Shown: one piece after another, positions 32,800 through 43,161 of the stretch
How positions within the stretch are numbered: position 1 is the first letter of the stretch
Layout: the number at the start of each line of letters is the position of its first letter
NCBI GenBank assembly: GCA_032158125.1
Contig: JASKOT010000014.1
Span: 310,001-374,000 of the forward strand
Direction: 5' to 3'
DNA: 64,000 bases
Source of the DNA: Papiliotrema nemorosa
Lineage: Eukaryota > Basidiomycota > Tremellomycetes > Tremellales > Rhynchogastremaceae
Program-made: the position numbers and the translations under genes
Notes under the pieces: model-generated
What the model was told of the DNA's origin: nothing
Seen by the model: only the letters and a program-made list of their open reading frames with translations
The model's database searches: none

Positions 32800-33465
32800 A
32801 TGTCTCGACCTTTGGACAACGCCAATCCGACCGTCTTCTCCACCCCCGCTGTCGCTGGTTCATCCCGCCGCCGACCACGATCTACGAAAGCCCTCCTCTG
32901 GCCCAATGACACCGACGACGAGTTTGGCACAAGCGATGAAGAACGGGAAGAGATTGATGCCGAAGAAATATATGGTAAGTTGTGGACATCTCATCATATG
33001 TCTTTCATGACCTTTGCTTGAGTATTCTGGTGATCGTGTGCTGACACAGCAGACCTTTTACGCTCCATCACCGACCCCGAACACCCAGTGACTCTCGAAC
33101 AACTCCGGGTGGTAACTCCCGAAGACATCTCTGTGGCCGGTAACCGAGTCCTAGTCTACCTCACACCCACCATCCCTCACTGCTCCATGTCCACGTTGAT
33201 CGGTCTTTCCCTTCGAGTCCGATTACTACGTTCACTCCCGCCGAGATATAGGGTGGATATACGGATCAAACCTGGATCCCATCAGTCTGAGCACGCTGTG
33301 AACAAGCAGCTGAACGATAAAGAGAGGGTTCAGGCGGCATTGGAGAACACACATCTCTTGCAGGTGGTAGAAGGGTGTCTGGCCACAGCGGGTCAGAGGG
33401 GTAAAGAGGTGCTCAAGGAGCCAGAGGAGGGGCCTTCTATCAAGACCACCGGATGGGTGGCATGA
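32800..33465 (+). CDS. CIA2: Cytosolic Fe-S assembly targeting factor Cia2 (MIP18/FAM96 family)
   Basis: Cia2 works with Cia1 and Met18 to deliver Fe-S clusters to cytosolic and nuclear proteins. Two exons (32800-32974 and 33050-33465) give about 196 residues. The N-terminal 55 residues are disordered and acidic ([20 protein letters not shown]). The DUF59 domain follows: [40 protein letters not shown] with the conserved reactive Cys, [40 protein letters not shown] and [12 protein letters not shown]. The start has a good context (TCACCATG). The acceptor is a tandem CAGCAG, so the join may or may not include one Ala before Asp-Leu-Leu. Convergent with the oxygenase gene. Confidence 0.95.
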
Positions 33466-33569
33466 GATGGCGTGAATGATAAGTTCCGTCATCATCATAT
33501 GCATCGTTGTATTCGTTTCCATTCGTTTCTTCATCATGGCTCTACCCGATGACCTTCCAGCGATACTGA

Positions 33570-34317
33570 TCATGCCAACACATCGGTCCTCAAGACCCAC
33601 TTGTCCCCTGCCGTTACTTCATCTCCTTCGTGCAGCATGCATCCTCCTCGAGCAACCCCATGCCAGTGTAACAGTACTCTTCCTGCTTTTGCCTCAAAAG
33701 TCATCCTCGGGGGTCCTGCGCTGCTTTCCCCCTTCCCGGCAGTCTTCTCTCCCATGCCTTTCCCCTTCGCTCCTTTCTTCCCCTTGGTCTCGTCTCGTTG
33801 TGGATCATCCAGCCAGAAAGTCGTACCGCCGCCTTTTACACCTGAAGAGAGGTAGACCAAGACTGTCCAGCAGGATAATCTGCGACTCCTCGGATCCATC
33901 TGGGGTGAATCGTAATGACCTCGAAAGAATGTGCCAGGAGGGTAATGGTAGATCCGTATGTTCGGCGATAGGAGGGGCGTAGGGGGACTGTATACCGGAT
34001 CAAGGGAGAGCAGGTGGGGTTGTAGCGCGTCAAGGATAATTTGAGCAATCTCAGGCGAGTCCACCGTTCCCCTTCCTGCTCTTCAACGATTGCCCCGTCG
34101 AACAAGTCATCAGCGACTTACGGGCAGTCCTCTCTGCCTCCCCCTTTCCCGGCTTCTTGGGAGCCTCCATCTGTACCTTCTTCGTCCATCTCAGAACCTC
34201 CTCACACTCGCTCCTCGAGAAGAAGTCGTCTATCGTGTAGATTTGTCCGGGAAGCTCGGGGTTGAGTCGTAGATGTCGTTTTGCCGATATTTTCGGAAAT
34301 CCCGTAGAGTCACTCAT
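33570..34317 (-). CDS. 2-oxoglutarate/Fe(II) oxygenase, prolyl 4-hydroxylase type
   Basis: ATG 34317 begins MSDSTGFPKISAKRHLRLNP, then LPGQIYTIDDFFSRSECEEV, typical of P4H-like proteins (a double-stranded beta-helix core entered through an FFS motif). After an intron at a CCC|GTAAG donor comes SPEIAQIILDALQP. The core is NIRIYHYPPGTFFRGHYDSP, whose His-x-Asp binds iron, then LSCWTVLVYLSSGVKGGGTT and FWLDDPQ. The distal iron His is in GRVLLHWHG, and the 2-oxoglutarate-binding basic residue follows in DKWVLRTDVLA, at the stop 33570-33572. A Lys/Gly-rich insertion (KGKKGAKGKGMGEKTAGKG) interrupts the core. No signal peptide, so it is likely cytosolic or nuclear. Substrate unknown. An in-frame stop lies just upstream of the ATG, which fixes the start. 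Confidence 0.85.
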
Positions 34318-35576
34318 AATCCTTCAAGCTTGTACAGCAGCTGCACCAGGTCGTAATGGAGTGTAAGAGCTCACAAGAGTGCGATTTCCAGACCGAAAAT
34401 GACGAGAAACGAGCGCAATTCTGCGGCCTCAGCGAGGGTCATAATGGAGCCCCATGTAAGTCAGCATACTTACCTTGCTTGAACGGCAGTGCGGCCCTCA
34501 CATTGTCGCCCGTTAGGTTTGGTCTCCGCCCATTGCACAGCGACCCATATGTCTCAGGGGGCGACCTCGTCTTGTGCTGGCTTCGGCTGGTTCACTCGCT
34601 CAATATCTGGCTACGTCCGGTGGTCCCTTCGGGGGCGGCTGGGCTTCTCTTATTGTTGCATGGGGTGGGTCGGGATAGGGTGACGGTGCATAGGTGATGT
34701 CGAGGTCACTATATGGTCAGGAATAGGGCAGGAGAGGGAGAGGTGGACTCGCATTGAACTGGAGCGTAGGTGGTGCACGAGTGGGTGTATGGTTGAGTGA
34801 TGCTGGTGAGGGAGGGGAAAGGCTGCGTGAGAGAAAGCGAATGTGGCGTTGGGTGACTTGCTGGATGGGTGGAAGGCAATCTGAAAGGGCGAGGGATGTA
34901 AGTACGAGGGATGGTGAGTGGGTCAGATGATGTGGAGTCGAGGCATCGGAGGGACGAGGGTTGAGTGATGCATGAGGAGGATCTGGCGATCAGCATGAAG
35001 TTTGAGAGCGAGCGGGGGAGAAAGATGAGAAAAGGTGCGTACGTTCAGATCCTGCCAGACACTTCTCGTTTTCTGACTATACTAACCTGAACCTCATCAA
35101 CACGTCTCTACAAAGGGAATACACAATCAGACTAATCACTATGCGAAGAAAGAATGAGAAGAAATGAAGAAGACAAGGGGGGGAAGATGCATGGAACAGC
35201 GGCACTTATCCCTCTGCCTGGACACATGAAAATTGCAGGGTAGATGGGAAGGGTGTGTATCCCGTTCCATGCGATGTCATCGGGATGCATTGTTCATCGA
35301 TCACTCTTTCCTCTTCCGGCGCTACAGTCTTCAAGGACAACGAGCACGGAGAGAAGAAGCTGGACAAAAAGGTCGGAAACCATGCGGGAAGGTGTCGTGT
35401 GTGTGTGTGGGTTGATCGGAAACACTTGATCGGACCCCTTTGGCAACCCCGTTTATTCGACCACCGTGATCTGGACCTCGCTCGCGTCGACTTCCCCGAA
35501 AAAAAGTCCGGTACGCGTAGCAACGACATACTGATCCTTCTGATTCCTGTGTTTATTGTTATCTGACCAACGGGTC
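34318..35576. other. Intergenic region with splice-like signals on the minus strand
   Basis: About 1.26 kb between the oxygenase start and the next gene. At 34473-34428 the minus strand has a textbook intron: CAAG|GTAAGT donor, CTGAC branch, CTGAG end, 46 nt. Flanking sequence is open in more than one frame but matches no family I know. It may be a leader intron of the oxygenase transcript or part of a small unidentified gene. A 95-codon minus-strand frame (34709-34996) is Ser/Pro/Thr-rich and not called. Confidence 0.45.
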
Positions 35577-37558
35577 ATGCTTCACACGATGAAGGAGCCG
35601 GCTCAGACTCGCTTTCGCGATAATGCCAATCTTATGCGGCAAGTCTTGACCCATCTCGACCGAGCTCAACTTGCCGAAGTCGCACCCGCTCTTCTGCCCC
35701 ACGTCGCCGGTATCCTACACTCTCGTATGGAATACGACAAGTATAAGTGGTTGATATCTTGTAAAACTGTCAGTATCATGAAACGCTCCCATTGACTGAC
35801 GAACAGAGATGGGTCAAGGAGTATCTCGGAGCTGTCCGAGTGATAGACGCAAGCTATACCCCCAAAGTCCTAGCTCGAGACGCGTCCACCCATCTTTTTG
35901 ACCTCTTCTCCCCGGAAGCCATCGCAGAAGTCCGCCTGCACTGTCCTAAAGCCCACACGATCATCCGGCTACCTACCGATGATGATCTCGCTTCACAGTG
36001 GAAAGTGGAATTGGATGAGAAGGGGGGAGGTCAAGTCTGGGTCAGCTACGCCCGCATACTGGATCCAGAGTGCGACGCAACAACTACAAGAGCTTCTTTC
36101 GTCCCGCCGGCACCATGGCCTGGATTTGAAATGCACGTAAAGTATTTCGCGGTCTGGCGAAGTAGCATGGCTTGGGACGAGCCCCCAGAGGTGATCAGGA
36201 GGGTCGGAAACTTGATCGTGCCAGGTCAGCCGGGATCAAACGAGCCGTTGCCGATTGCGCCATGATTGGGAGACATGGACAGGATCGACGACAGGATCGA
36301 CCGTCTTTCTCTCGGCCATTATAGACTCGCCAACCTCGACCTAAAGGGTATTCTCGCCTCGCGACAAATTCCAGGGAAAACACTTATTCGTGAACTGCAT
36401 ATCCACTACCTCCCTGAAATGACGATCGAGATGCTCGGTCAGCTTGGCAGCGAGGCGTTGGGCCTGGAAAAATTACGAATAGACCATATCCGTACTTCTC
36501 AACGGGCAATACTCGACTTTGAGGGTCTAGCGGGATTTGTCACCATCATCCGGAGAAACTTTCCTGATCTAAAGGAGCTTGATATTACTTTGCAGCTGCC
36601 CGTGGACTGGCAGATGGAGGAACCGTACGATGAGAGAGATATGCCCGCGGCTAGAATGGACTATAACGGGAGAATGGACAAGATCACTCTCCGTTTTCCG
36701 TGCACTGGAAGTGTACTGCTTGGCCAAAGGTTCCCGACTTTTACCTTTGCGAGGAATCTGGCGTGTCTCGGAGGTCCGGGGTGTGAATACACCTTGAAGT
36801 GCAGTGACCCCTTTGACAAATTCACCCGACATCTGCCCACGGATCTGGTGGAACAAATCCATCGACTACAGGCGTGAGCATGATCCTTGTGCCTGATGTC
36901 AAGCGCTGACCATGACAGTCTACCACCCCATCGTGCTCGAGGGATCCAAGAAGCAGAACGTTTCGATATATTCGATACGGAAGCCCCCAGATCTCCAAGC
37001 CTGGACTCTCTCGGGTGGAAAGTCACTGGTCGACCCATCTCTGCTCAGAACATGCGCCAAGTGAAAGCCCTCAGGGAGAGTCGAAGGGCTCAAGTCTTGA
37101 ATCTACAGTCTCAGCGCGACCATCTCGACCTGATGCTCGCACACAACATGCAAGCTAGATGGAGGGAGCTCGAGGCAAAAGAATTGGCTCGATGTCTGAC
37201 AGACTACAATGCGCGTCGAGCCGCATGGGAAGCGTTTGATCTGCTTCAACAACACCAGCGGATGTTCATTGGCGAAGGCGAAGTTGACTGGGAAGACGAG
37301 GATGAGGCCGACCTACCTCGATTCATAGAAAGAACTGTAGGAGCCCAGCTCACGCCTCGTGAAGAAGATTGGGCTCTCGAAAATTTCATCGAGTTGACAG
37401 ACAAGATTGAATTGAAAGCGGAGATTGAGCATTTACAATCGGGGAAGAAGTATTTGGAGAGAGAGGTAGACAGATTGACCGCTAGGGTGAAACAACTCTA
37501 CAAACTCACCGGAAAGATGCACGAAGAGTATATACAGGAGCTACAACAGTCAGATTAG
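35577..37558 (+). CDS. Probable F-box/LRR-like protein with C-terminal coiled coil (one gene or two)
   Basis: ATG 35577 starts MLHTMKEPAQTRFRDNANLM and a helical segment LTHLDRAQLAEVAPALLPHV reminiscent of F-box-type N termini. After an intron the frame runs RWVKEYLGAVRVIDASYTPK through AWDEPPEVIRRVGNLIVPG. It meets TGA at 36263-36265 and then continues in the same frame: DMDRIDDRIDRLSLGHYRLA, LIRELHIHYLPEMTIEMLGQ and KLRIDHIRTSQ, leucine-rich-like. An exon from about 36924 to 37558 adds VTGRPISAQNMRQVKAL and a long coiled coil (ELKAEIEHLQSGKKYLEREV). A 48-nt GT...AG segment at 36225-36272 would remove the TGA and keep the frame, supporting one gene of about 620 residues. Alternatively there are two genes, 35577-36265 and 36275-37558. 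Family not identified with certainty. Confidence 0.55.
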
Positions 37559-38396
37559 AATAACCTGGCCACATAGGTCAGGTGAAAATGCATACACGTG
37601 TCTACATGAGATGAGCCCTAGGTCAATGCCACTCTCAACGATCGCCTCGTAGCAGGTTTATCCGTCATACTCGCTGAAGTCAAGCAAGGACTGGAGGGAG
37701 GGAATGAAGACATGAAGCAGCATCAGGAAGACTGAATCAATTCAGGGCAGAGAGCTCCCTTGCTTGACCCTGGTCGTCTTTGCTCCGGGGCGAGCACAAG
37801 ATGTAGTTACTGGCACTGTATCAAAGTCCATCCGCCTGCCACATTCCGCCAATTCGCCACTCGATTCGCCACCCAGATTTCTCTCTTGATCAACAGCGAC
37901 CCTTCTTCTTCTCCCTCTTCTTCTTCTCGTTCATTCCACTCGTCGTGTAATCTCCCTCAAAAAGACCTCGAAGCAACCCCAAGGGCGCAAAGGCGTTATT
38001 CCCACTCCACAGTCACATACACCGAATCGCGTCGCTGGCACCTTTGACTAGGCCGCTCATTGCATAACGCTCGGTATAGACAAAGGAAAGTGAAGAAAAC
38101 ACTCAGTCCCCCTCGGGTTCAATCGACGGTTCTTCTTTTGGTGTGAGGGGGTGTCATCGGGTGAGTATCATCTTGATCTCTTGCGGATCACAATGTATGC
38201 ATGGGATATGCGGAGCATCGAGGGTGGTACGCTTGGACTGGTGTGAGAAGGGGGTGACGGGAACCGGGCTGTGGATGTGTTGTGAAAGAACACATATGCT
38301 GACACGACATCAGAGGCATCCACCATACTCTATCACTCAGTCCAGTAGACCGTTCAACCGGTCCACGCGTATCGTCTCCGGTCGTCAGTCATCAAG
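37559..38396. other. Intergenic region upstream of TFIIB
   Basis: About 840 bp, in part CT-rich in the plus sense (37890-37970), as in other leaders here. No gene or repeat recognised. Confidence 0.5.
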
Positions 38397-39805
38397 ATGA
38401 TGACTCCAGTTGCAGGTCCCCAGACTCAAAAGGTTAGTAAGCAGACACGAGGCAGGAAAAACATTACAGTGGGATAGGTTATTAACCCTTTAGTTCGCTT
38501 TTGGTCAACCCACCGTTCCCAACCTCAACATTCGACTCGTCTGTCCCAACTGTAAAGAAGATCCACCGAATCTTGTGGAAGAGTATTCAAAGGGAGATAT
38601 CGTCTGTACCAGTTGTGGAACGATCTTAGGGGATCGTATTGTGGATACCCGTTCTGAGTGTGAGTTGAAGCAATCCTGTTGTCAAATAAGCTGACGTGTA
38701 GGGCGTGTATGTCTGACACCGGGAGAAAAGGTGGTGGTAAACTGACGAGTAGACCTTTGCTGGTGACGAGAACGGAGATGATCCATCGCGTGTCGGTGAT
38801 ACCGGCAACATCCTTCTCGGCGAGGATTTGACCACTCGAATCAGTATGAGTAAAAACGCCGCGTCGACTTCGTTCCAGCGTGCTGCATCGCGACAGAACA
38901 ATGCGGACAAGACCAACAAAAACCTCGTAGCTGCCTTTGCGCGGATCAACGAGATTGGAGAAAAGATGCAACTCTCACGAAACGTCATCAACCAAGCTCA
39001 ATGGGCTTTCAAGATCGCCGAAGAGTCCAATATCCTTCGATCAAAGGAGACAGATCCTATTGTCGCTGCGTCGATTATCCTTGGATGTCGAAATGCTCGA
39101 GTGGATCGATCGTTGATTGAAGTCGCCAAAATCACCGGGGTGGACAAGAAGAAGATTGGACAAATGTTATTAAAGCTCAACCCGTATATCAAGAAGTCTC
39201 TCGGGAAACAAAGCTCTACGGCTGTTGTGTCCAATGGAGAACAATCGATCAAGAATCTCTTGGGTCGATATACCAACTTTTTGGGTTTGGACATGGACAT
39301 TGTCAAGGCTTCGTCGTACATCGCGGAAAAGGCAGCTCATCAGGAAGGAGTCGTCGGACGCAGTCCGGTCTCCATCGCTGCGGGAGTGTTGTACTTTGCA
39401 ATCATCTTGTATGACCGCGCAGACGACTTGGAAAAGGCTTCAGCAAACGCCATCTCCAACATTGCAGAGGTCTCGGCTGGTACCATTAAGCAGTGAGTAT
39501 CTCTTATTCCTCTAGCCTGATTCGGGTTACTGATCCGTAAAGTGTGTGTAAACTCATCGCGATGAAGATCACCGCGGTGACCAAGCCTGAATGGGTGAGC
39601 TGCAACCATACGGTGTAGAGATTCCAAGGCTAACGCTCAGACCTCGTTGTCGGGCTACGACCGCTTGTATGCGCTCGGAAACCCTGAACCTGTAAAGGCA
39701 TCTCGAGCAGGCACACCCAAGTTGGAAGCCGTCACGCCAAAGTCGGAGGTGGTCTCACCCAAAGACGAGCCGAGTCCGATCCAAGTCAAGACTCCCGAGG
39801 CGTAG
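38397..39805 (+). CDS. SUA7: Transcription initiation factor TFIIB
   Basis: TFIIB links TBP-bound promoters to RNA polymerase II. ATG 38397 (or the adjacent ATG 38400) starts a 12-residue first exon. The zinc ribbon is [20 protein letters not shown] then [20 protein letters not shown] (four Cys). The B-reader/linker holds [20 protein letters not shown] and [11 protein letters not shown]. Two cyclin-like repeats follow: [40 protein letters not shown], then [20 protein letters not shown] and [20 protein letters not shown]. After two introns comes [16 protein letters not shown] and a Pro/Lys-rich tail ([20 protein letters not shown]) ending at TAG 39803-39805. Length near 345 residues is normal. 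Confidence 0.96.
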
Positions 39806-41208
39806 GGCGTATGGCGGTGTACCTCTCAGGCGTTGTGCGCTTCTTCTGAAATGGCGGGCGAGGTCTCATATAGGTAGCTACGACTCGGCGATGGGCGTTA
39901 CAACTTTCATCTTCTTTCCAGGTCTGTTCGATGTTGACATGACTCTTCTCCCCTCGTGTCTCTTCAGACTGCGGTTTGGTTTGTTAGAGCCTCGCCCTGC
40001 CGTGTACAGGCCATGTGACTTGAAAAAAGGTTCCCAGTGCCGGCTCGAGTGTACATATCTATGCATGTCATCAATCATCACCCGTCTTATCTTGAACCGG
40101 CAAAGACCACATCAATACCTGCAAAGCTTTTCTAGACAATGCCCATCCCGAGCCGATCCAGTGCGCGACGTACAGGATCGTTCTTCGCCAAGGTGCAGGG
40201 GAGTTTGACGATTCTCTACGGGGGAAACCCAATGCAAAGTCTGGCTGGTATGATATACTGGCTGGTATGATGTACTCGTATGTGAATGGGCTTATCAGCC
40301 ATTCTAAATTGAAAGCAGTAGAGTTAAAGCATTCAAGACGGATTCTTTCGCCGGAAATGGAAAGTCGAGGGTGGTAGATAGCATTCGCGGACGTCTTGTT
40401 CAACGTTGCTCGGCACACGCACAAGATGACATCAGATGATAGACAGTGTGTACCGTAGATTGTTCCAGGACACCCGAGTGACATACATGCATGGAGTGTG
40501 GGTAGGCAACAAAGGGTATATGAGTGTGTTCGAGGTTTGTAGGGTGAAACGCGTCAGAGTAGCTGTTGCCGTAAACACGCTTCAGTCGCCCATTGATTGT
40601 TATTGTTCCAGCTTTGGAAACATCAGTCCATACTTATCTCATCCGCACTGCACTCGACTCGCTAGAACTCATCGTCGCTTCTACGTCTAACTATAAGAGG
40701 GTTACGCTGCTAGCAAGAGATTGGGAGTCATAGGCTGCGCTCTTTGTTCTGGGATAGGACGGAAATCTCGGCTTGGCGGATTGATATCCACAGACCCCTC
40801 ATTTCCCGTGGAGACACGTTGCATCGACAACACCTAGACGACAACCATTTTTGCACCAACAAGGAAACTAAGAGTCATCCTCTCGCTTGTCGCTCGTCCC
40901 AACACATAGCCCCGGGAACTGGGAATCATCGTCAATTATTACCGTCACTTCTTATCGCTTGACATCTGTCTACAGGTTGGACAAAAGACGGGGCAGGACG
41001 AATTCTGGACACTAAGAGTACCCGTCGTCTCACATCTCATCATATCGTCATTGACCCGTTTCTGGGAAACACATCGGCTCAAAGACGAGGCTTGCTCGAC
41101 GACGAGACAGGGGAAACACGGAGCGTACTCGAGGTGCCATAGTCGTTTGACAGACAACAGTGATTGTGCATTGGCAGTCACATTCGAGAGGATTGCATCG
41201 GGGCAATC
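39806..41208. other. Intergenic region, TFIIB to eIF4E-like gene
   Basis: About 1.4 kb between tandem plus-strand genes. A near-perfect 17-bp direct repeat (unit CTGGCTGGTATGATATA, second copy one base different) is at 40241-40274. A 137-codon minus-strand frame at 40071-40484 has no recognised motif and is not called. No tRNA found. Confidence 0.45.
40241..40274. repeat. 17-bp tandem duplication
   Basis: Two adjacent copies of CTGGCTGGTATGATATA (the second ends GATGTA) lie in the TFIIB downstream region. Likely a simple slippage duplication. Confidence 0.8.
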
Positions 41209-43161
41209 ATGCAAATACCAACGGAGAAGAGATCTTTGGAGAGCGAGAGGCGACTAGGCCACACTGGGGACGCGGAGGAGAAGAAGGATCAGAAACAACC
41301 GACCAAGTTGGACAAGGTCAAGGATGATGCAGTGTCAACGACGACAACCTCTAGACGAGGATCAATGGCTGCTCCACCTCTACCCTCTAGCCCTGCGTGA
41401 GTACATTCGGTCATATATCTGTTCAGGATTCACTGATCTGGTAGACCACGAATGACACGTCTTCCTTCCCTCCAGCAAATCTCTGACCGTCTGCACCTCC
41501 CATCACCCTTAGGGGTCCAATCCGCTTCATCCAGCAATATCGACACCCGTTCTTTCGACTCTGATGACAAAGCATCCGCTTCCATCCCTCCCAAGCTCAA
41601 AGTCGCCATCGGTCCCAATGCGCCCTTGCCCTCTTCCGCATCGCCATATACCGCCTCTCCATCGGGACGACTAAAGCTTCCAGCTAGCGCAATGATGCGA
41701 TCCCACTCATCCTCCTCTTCATCAGGGATGCCCACTGTCGCTTCTCTCAATCTAAAACCCGGGGAGGAGGCTGTGGGAGGAACAAGTGATCCGTTTGGAT
41801 CACCGATCACGACGAGAGGAGGAGAGAGCATGTCGAGAGGACCTAGTAGGGAAGGATACATCAAGGGATACAAGGACGTCCCGTCTTTATCTGCTATTCG
41901 AGAGCGAATGGGCTCGACTCGACAGAGTATCTCTGAATCACCAAAAGTCGAGGCCAGTCAATCCGCATCGCTTGAAGCAAGGCAGATTGAAGGGGCGAAG
42001 GAGAAGGAGAAAGGGAAAGAGAAACAAGGAGACATGATCATACCCGAAGTCATTGTCCCGGTGTCTATTGACCCATCTTTGTCCTCCTCTTCCTCAGCTT
42101 CATCGGAAGGTGTACCCGCGGGAAAGAAGAGGGAACACCCGTTGAGGCACTCTTGGACTCTATACTTTGACTCGAAGAATTTCAAGCCGGACCCCATCTT
42201 CGTCAGCAAGCGAGAAGGGGAAGTCTTGGGGGATTATGAGAAGTCTTTGGTCACAGTGGGCAAGTTTGAAACTGTGGGTATTGCATGGCACGGCGCGTTG
42301 GAGCTAGACTGATGAACAGGTCGAAGGGTTTGCGAGACATTTGAACAATGTCCGTTTACCAAGTACTCTCGCTAGAAATTCAAACTACCACATGTTTAAG
42401 AATGGTATCCGACCCGTGAGTTGACACTCGAGCTTGGTAGTGTATGGTCGCTCACTGCAGATGTGGGAAGATCCAGCCAATGCAAAAGGCGGCAAGTGGG
42501 TGATTCTTTTCCGATCGGCACCCCATCTACTCGACCAAGCTTGGGCAAACCTTACCATGTCGCTCGTGGGGGAGATACTCGATCCAGAAGATAAAGTCTG
42601 CGGAGTCGTCGCTTCGACTAGACCTAAAGTGGATCGAGTGCAAGTTTGGACCCGAGATAAAGAGGACGTCGAGGGGATCAACCTGATCGGGAAGAGAATA
42701 CTGGAGAGCATGGCGCTGGAAGGTCGGGATACAGAAAGCATGTCTTTGGAGTACCAGGTGAGTCTTATTTAGAGGGAAGGAGCCTGGATTCTCATCATCA
42801 GTACAACGAAGGCTCCTCGAACCCCCCTCAAGGGCTGTTCCTCAACATTCCCTTTGCCCAACGATCCACATCTTTCGCCCATGCCCCTCCAACGCCCTCG
42901 AGGTTGGGTGTACCAGGTGACAAAGGTCATACCTTGGTACACCACCCTTCACTGCCCAACATCCCTCGTTCGCCCATCTCACCTCGATCACCTCTGTCGG
43001 GCAAGATGGGAGAGACTCGCGACACGCTCACTCCTCCACCGGGGTTGAGCACACCCAGACGTGGGTCAGCCGGACAGGCCTTTATGGCGCCCATGGGCAA
43101 ATTTGCAGGATCAGGCACGGCCAGTCCTCGAAGGGGAAGTGCTCAGCTTGGCGAGGCATGA
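41209..43161 (+). CDS. eIF4E-family cap-binding protein, 4EHP (eIF4E2)-like, with long disordered extensions
   Basis: The first about 300 residues from ATG 41209 are Ser/Pro/Lys-rich and disordered. The eIF4E fold begins at EHPLRHSWTLYFDSKNFKPD. Next is the cap-pocket segment GDYEKSLVTVGKFETVEGFA, where the first cap-stacking Trp of canonical eIF4E (KTWQ) is Tyr, as in 4EHP. NSNYHMFKNGIRPMWEDPAN keeps the second cap Trp and its Glu (MWED). GGKWVILFRSAPHLLDQAWA, CGVVASTRPKVDRVQVWTRD and LIGKRILESMALEG complete the domain. The dorsal-face Trp that binds eIF4G/4E-BP partners (FW in EDFWALY) is Ala here (GFARHL). A Ser/Pro-rich tail of about 120 residues follows (SPISPRSPLSGKMGE). A translational repressor role like 4EHP is inferred from this pattern. 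Confidence 0.88.
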
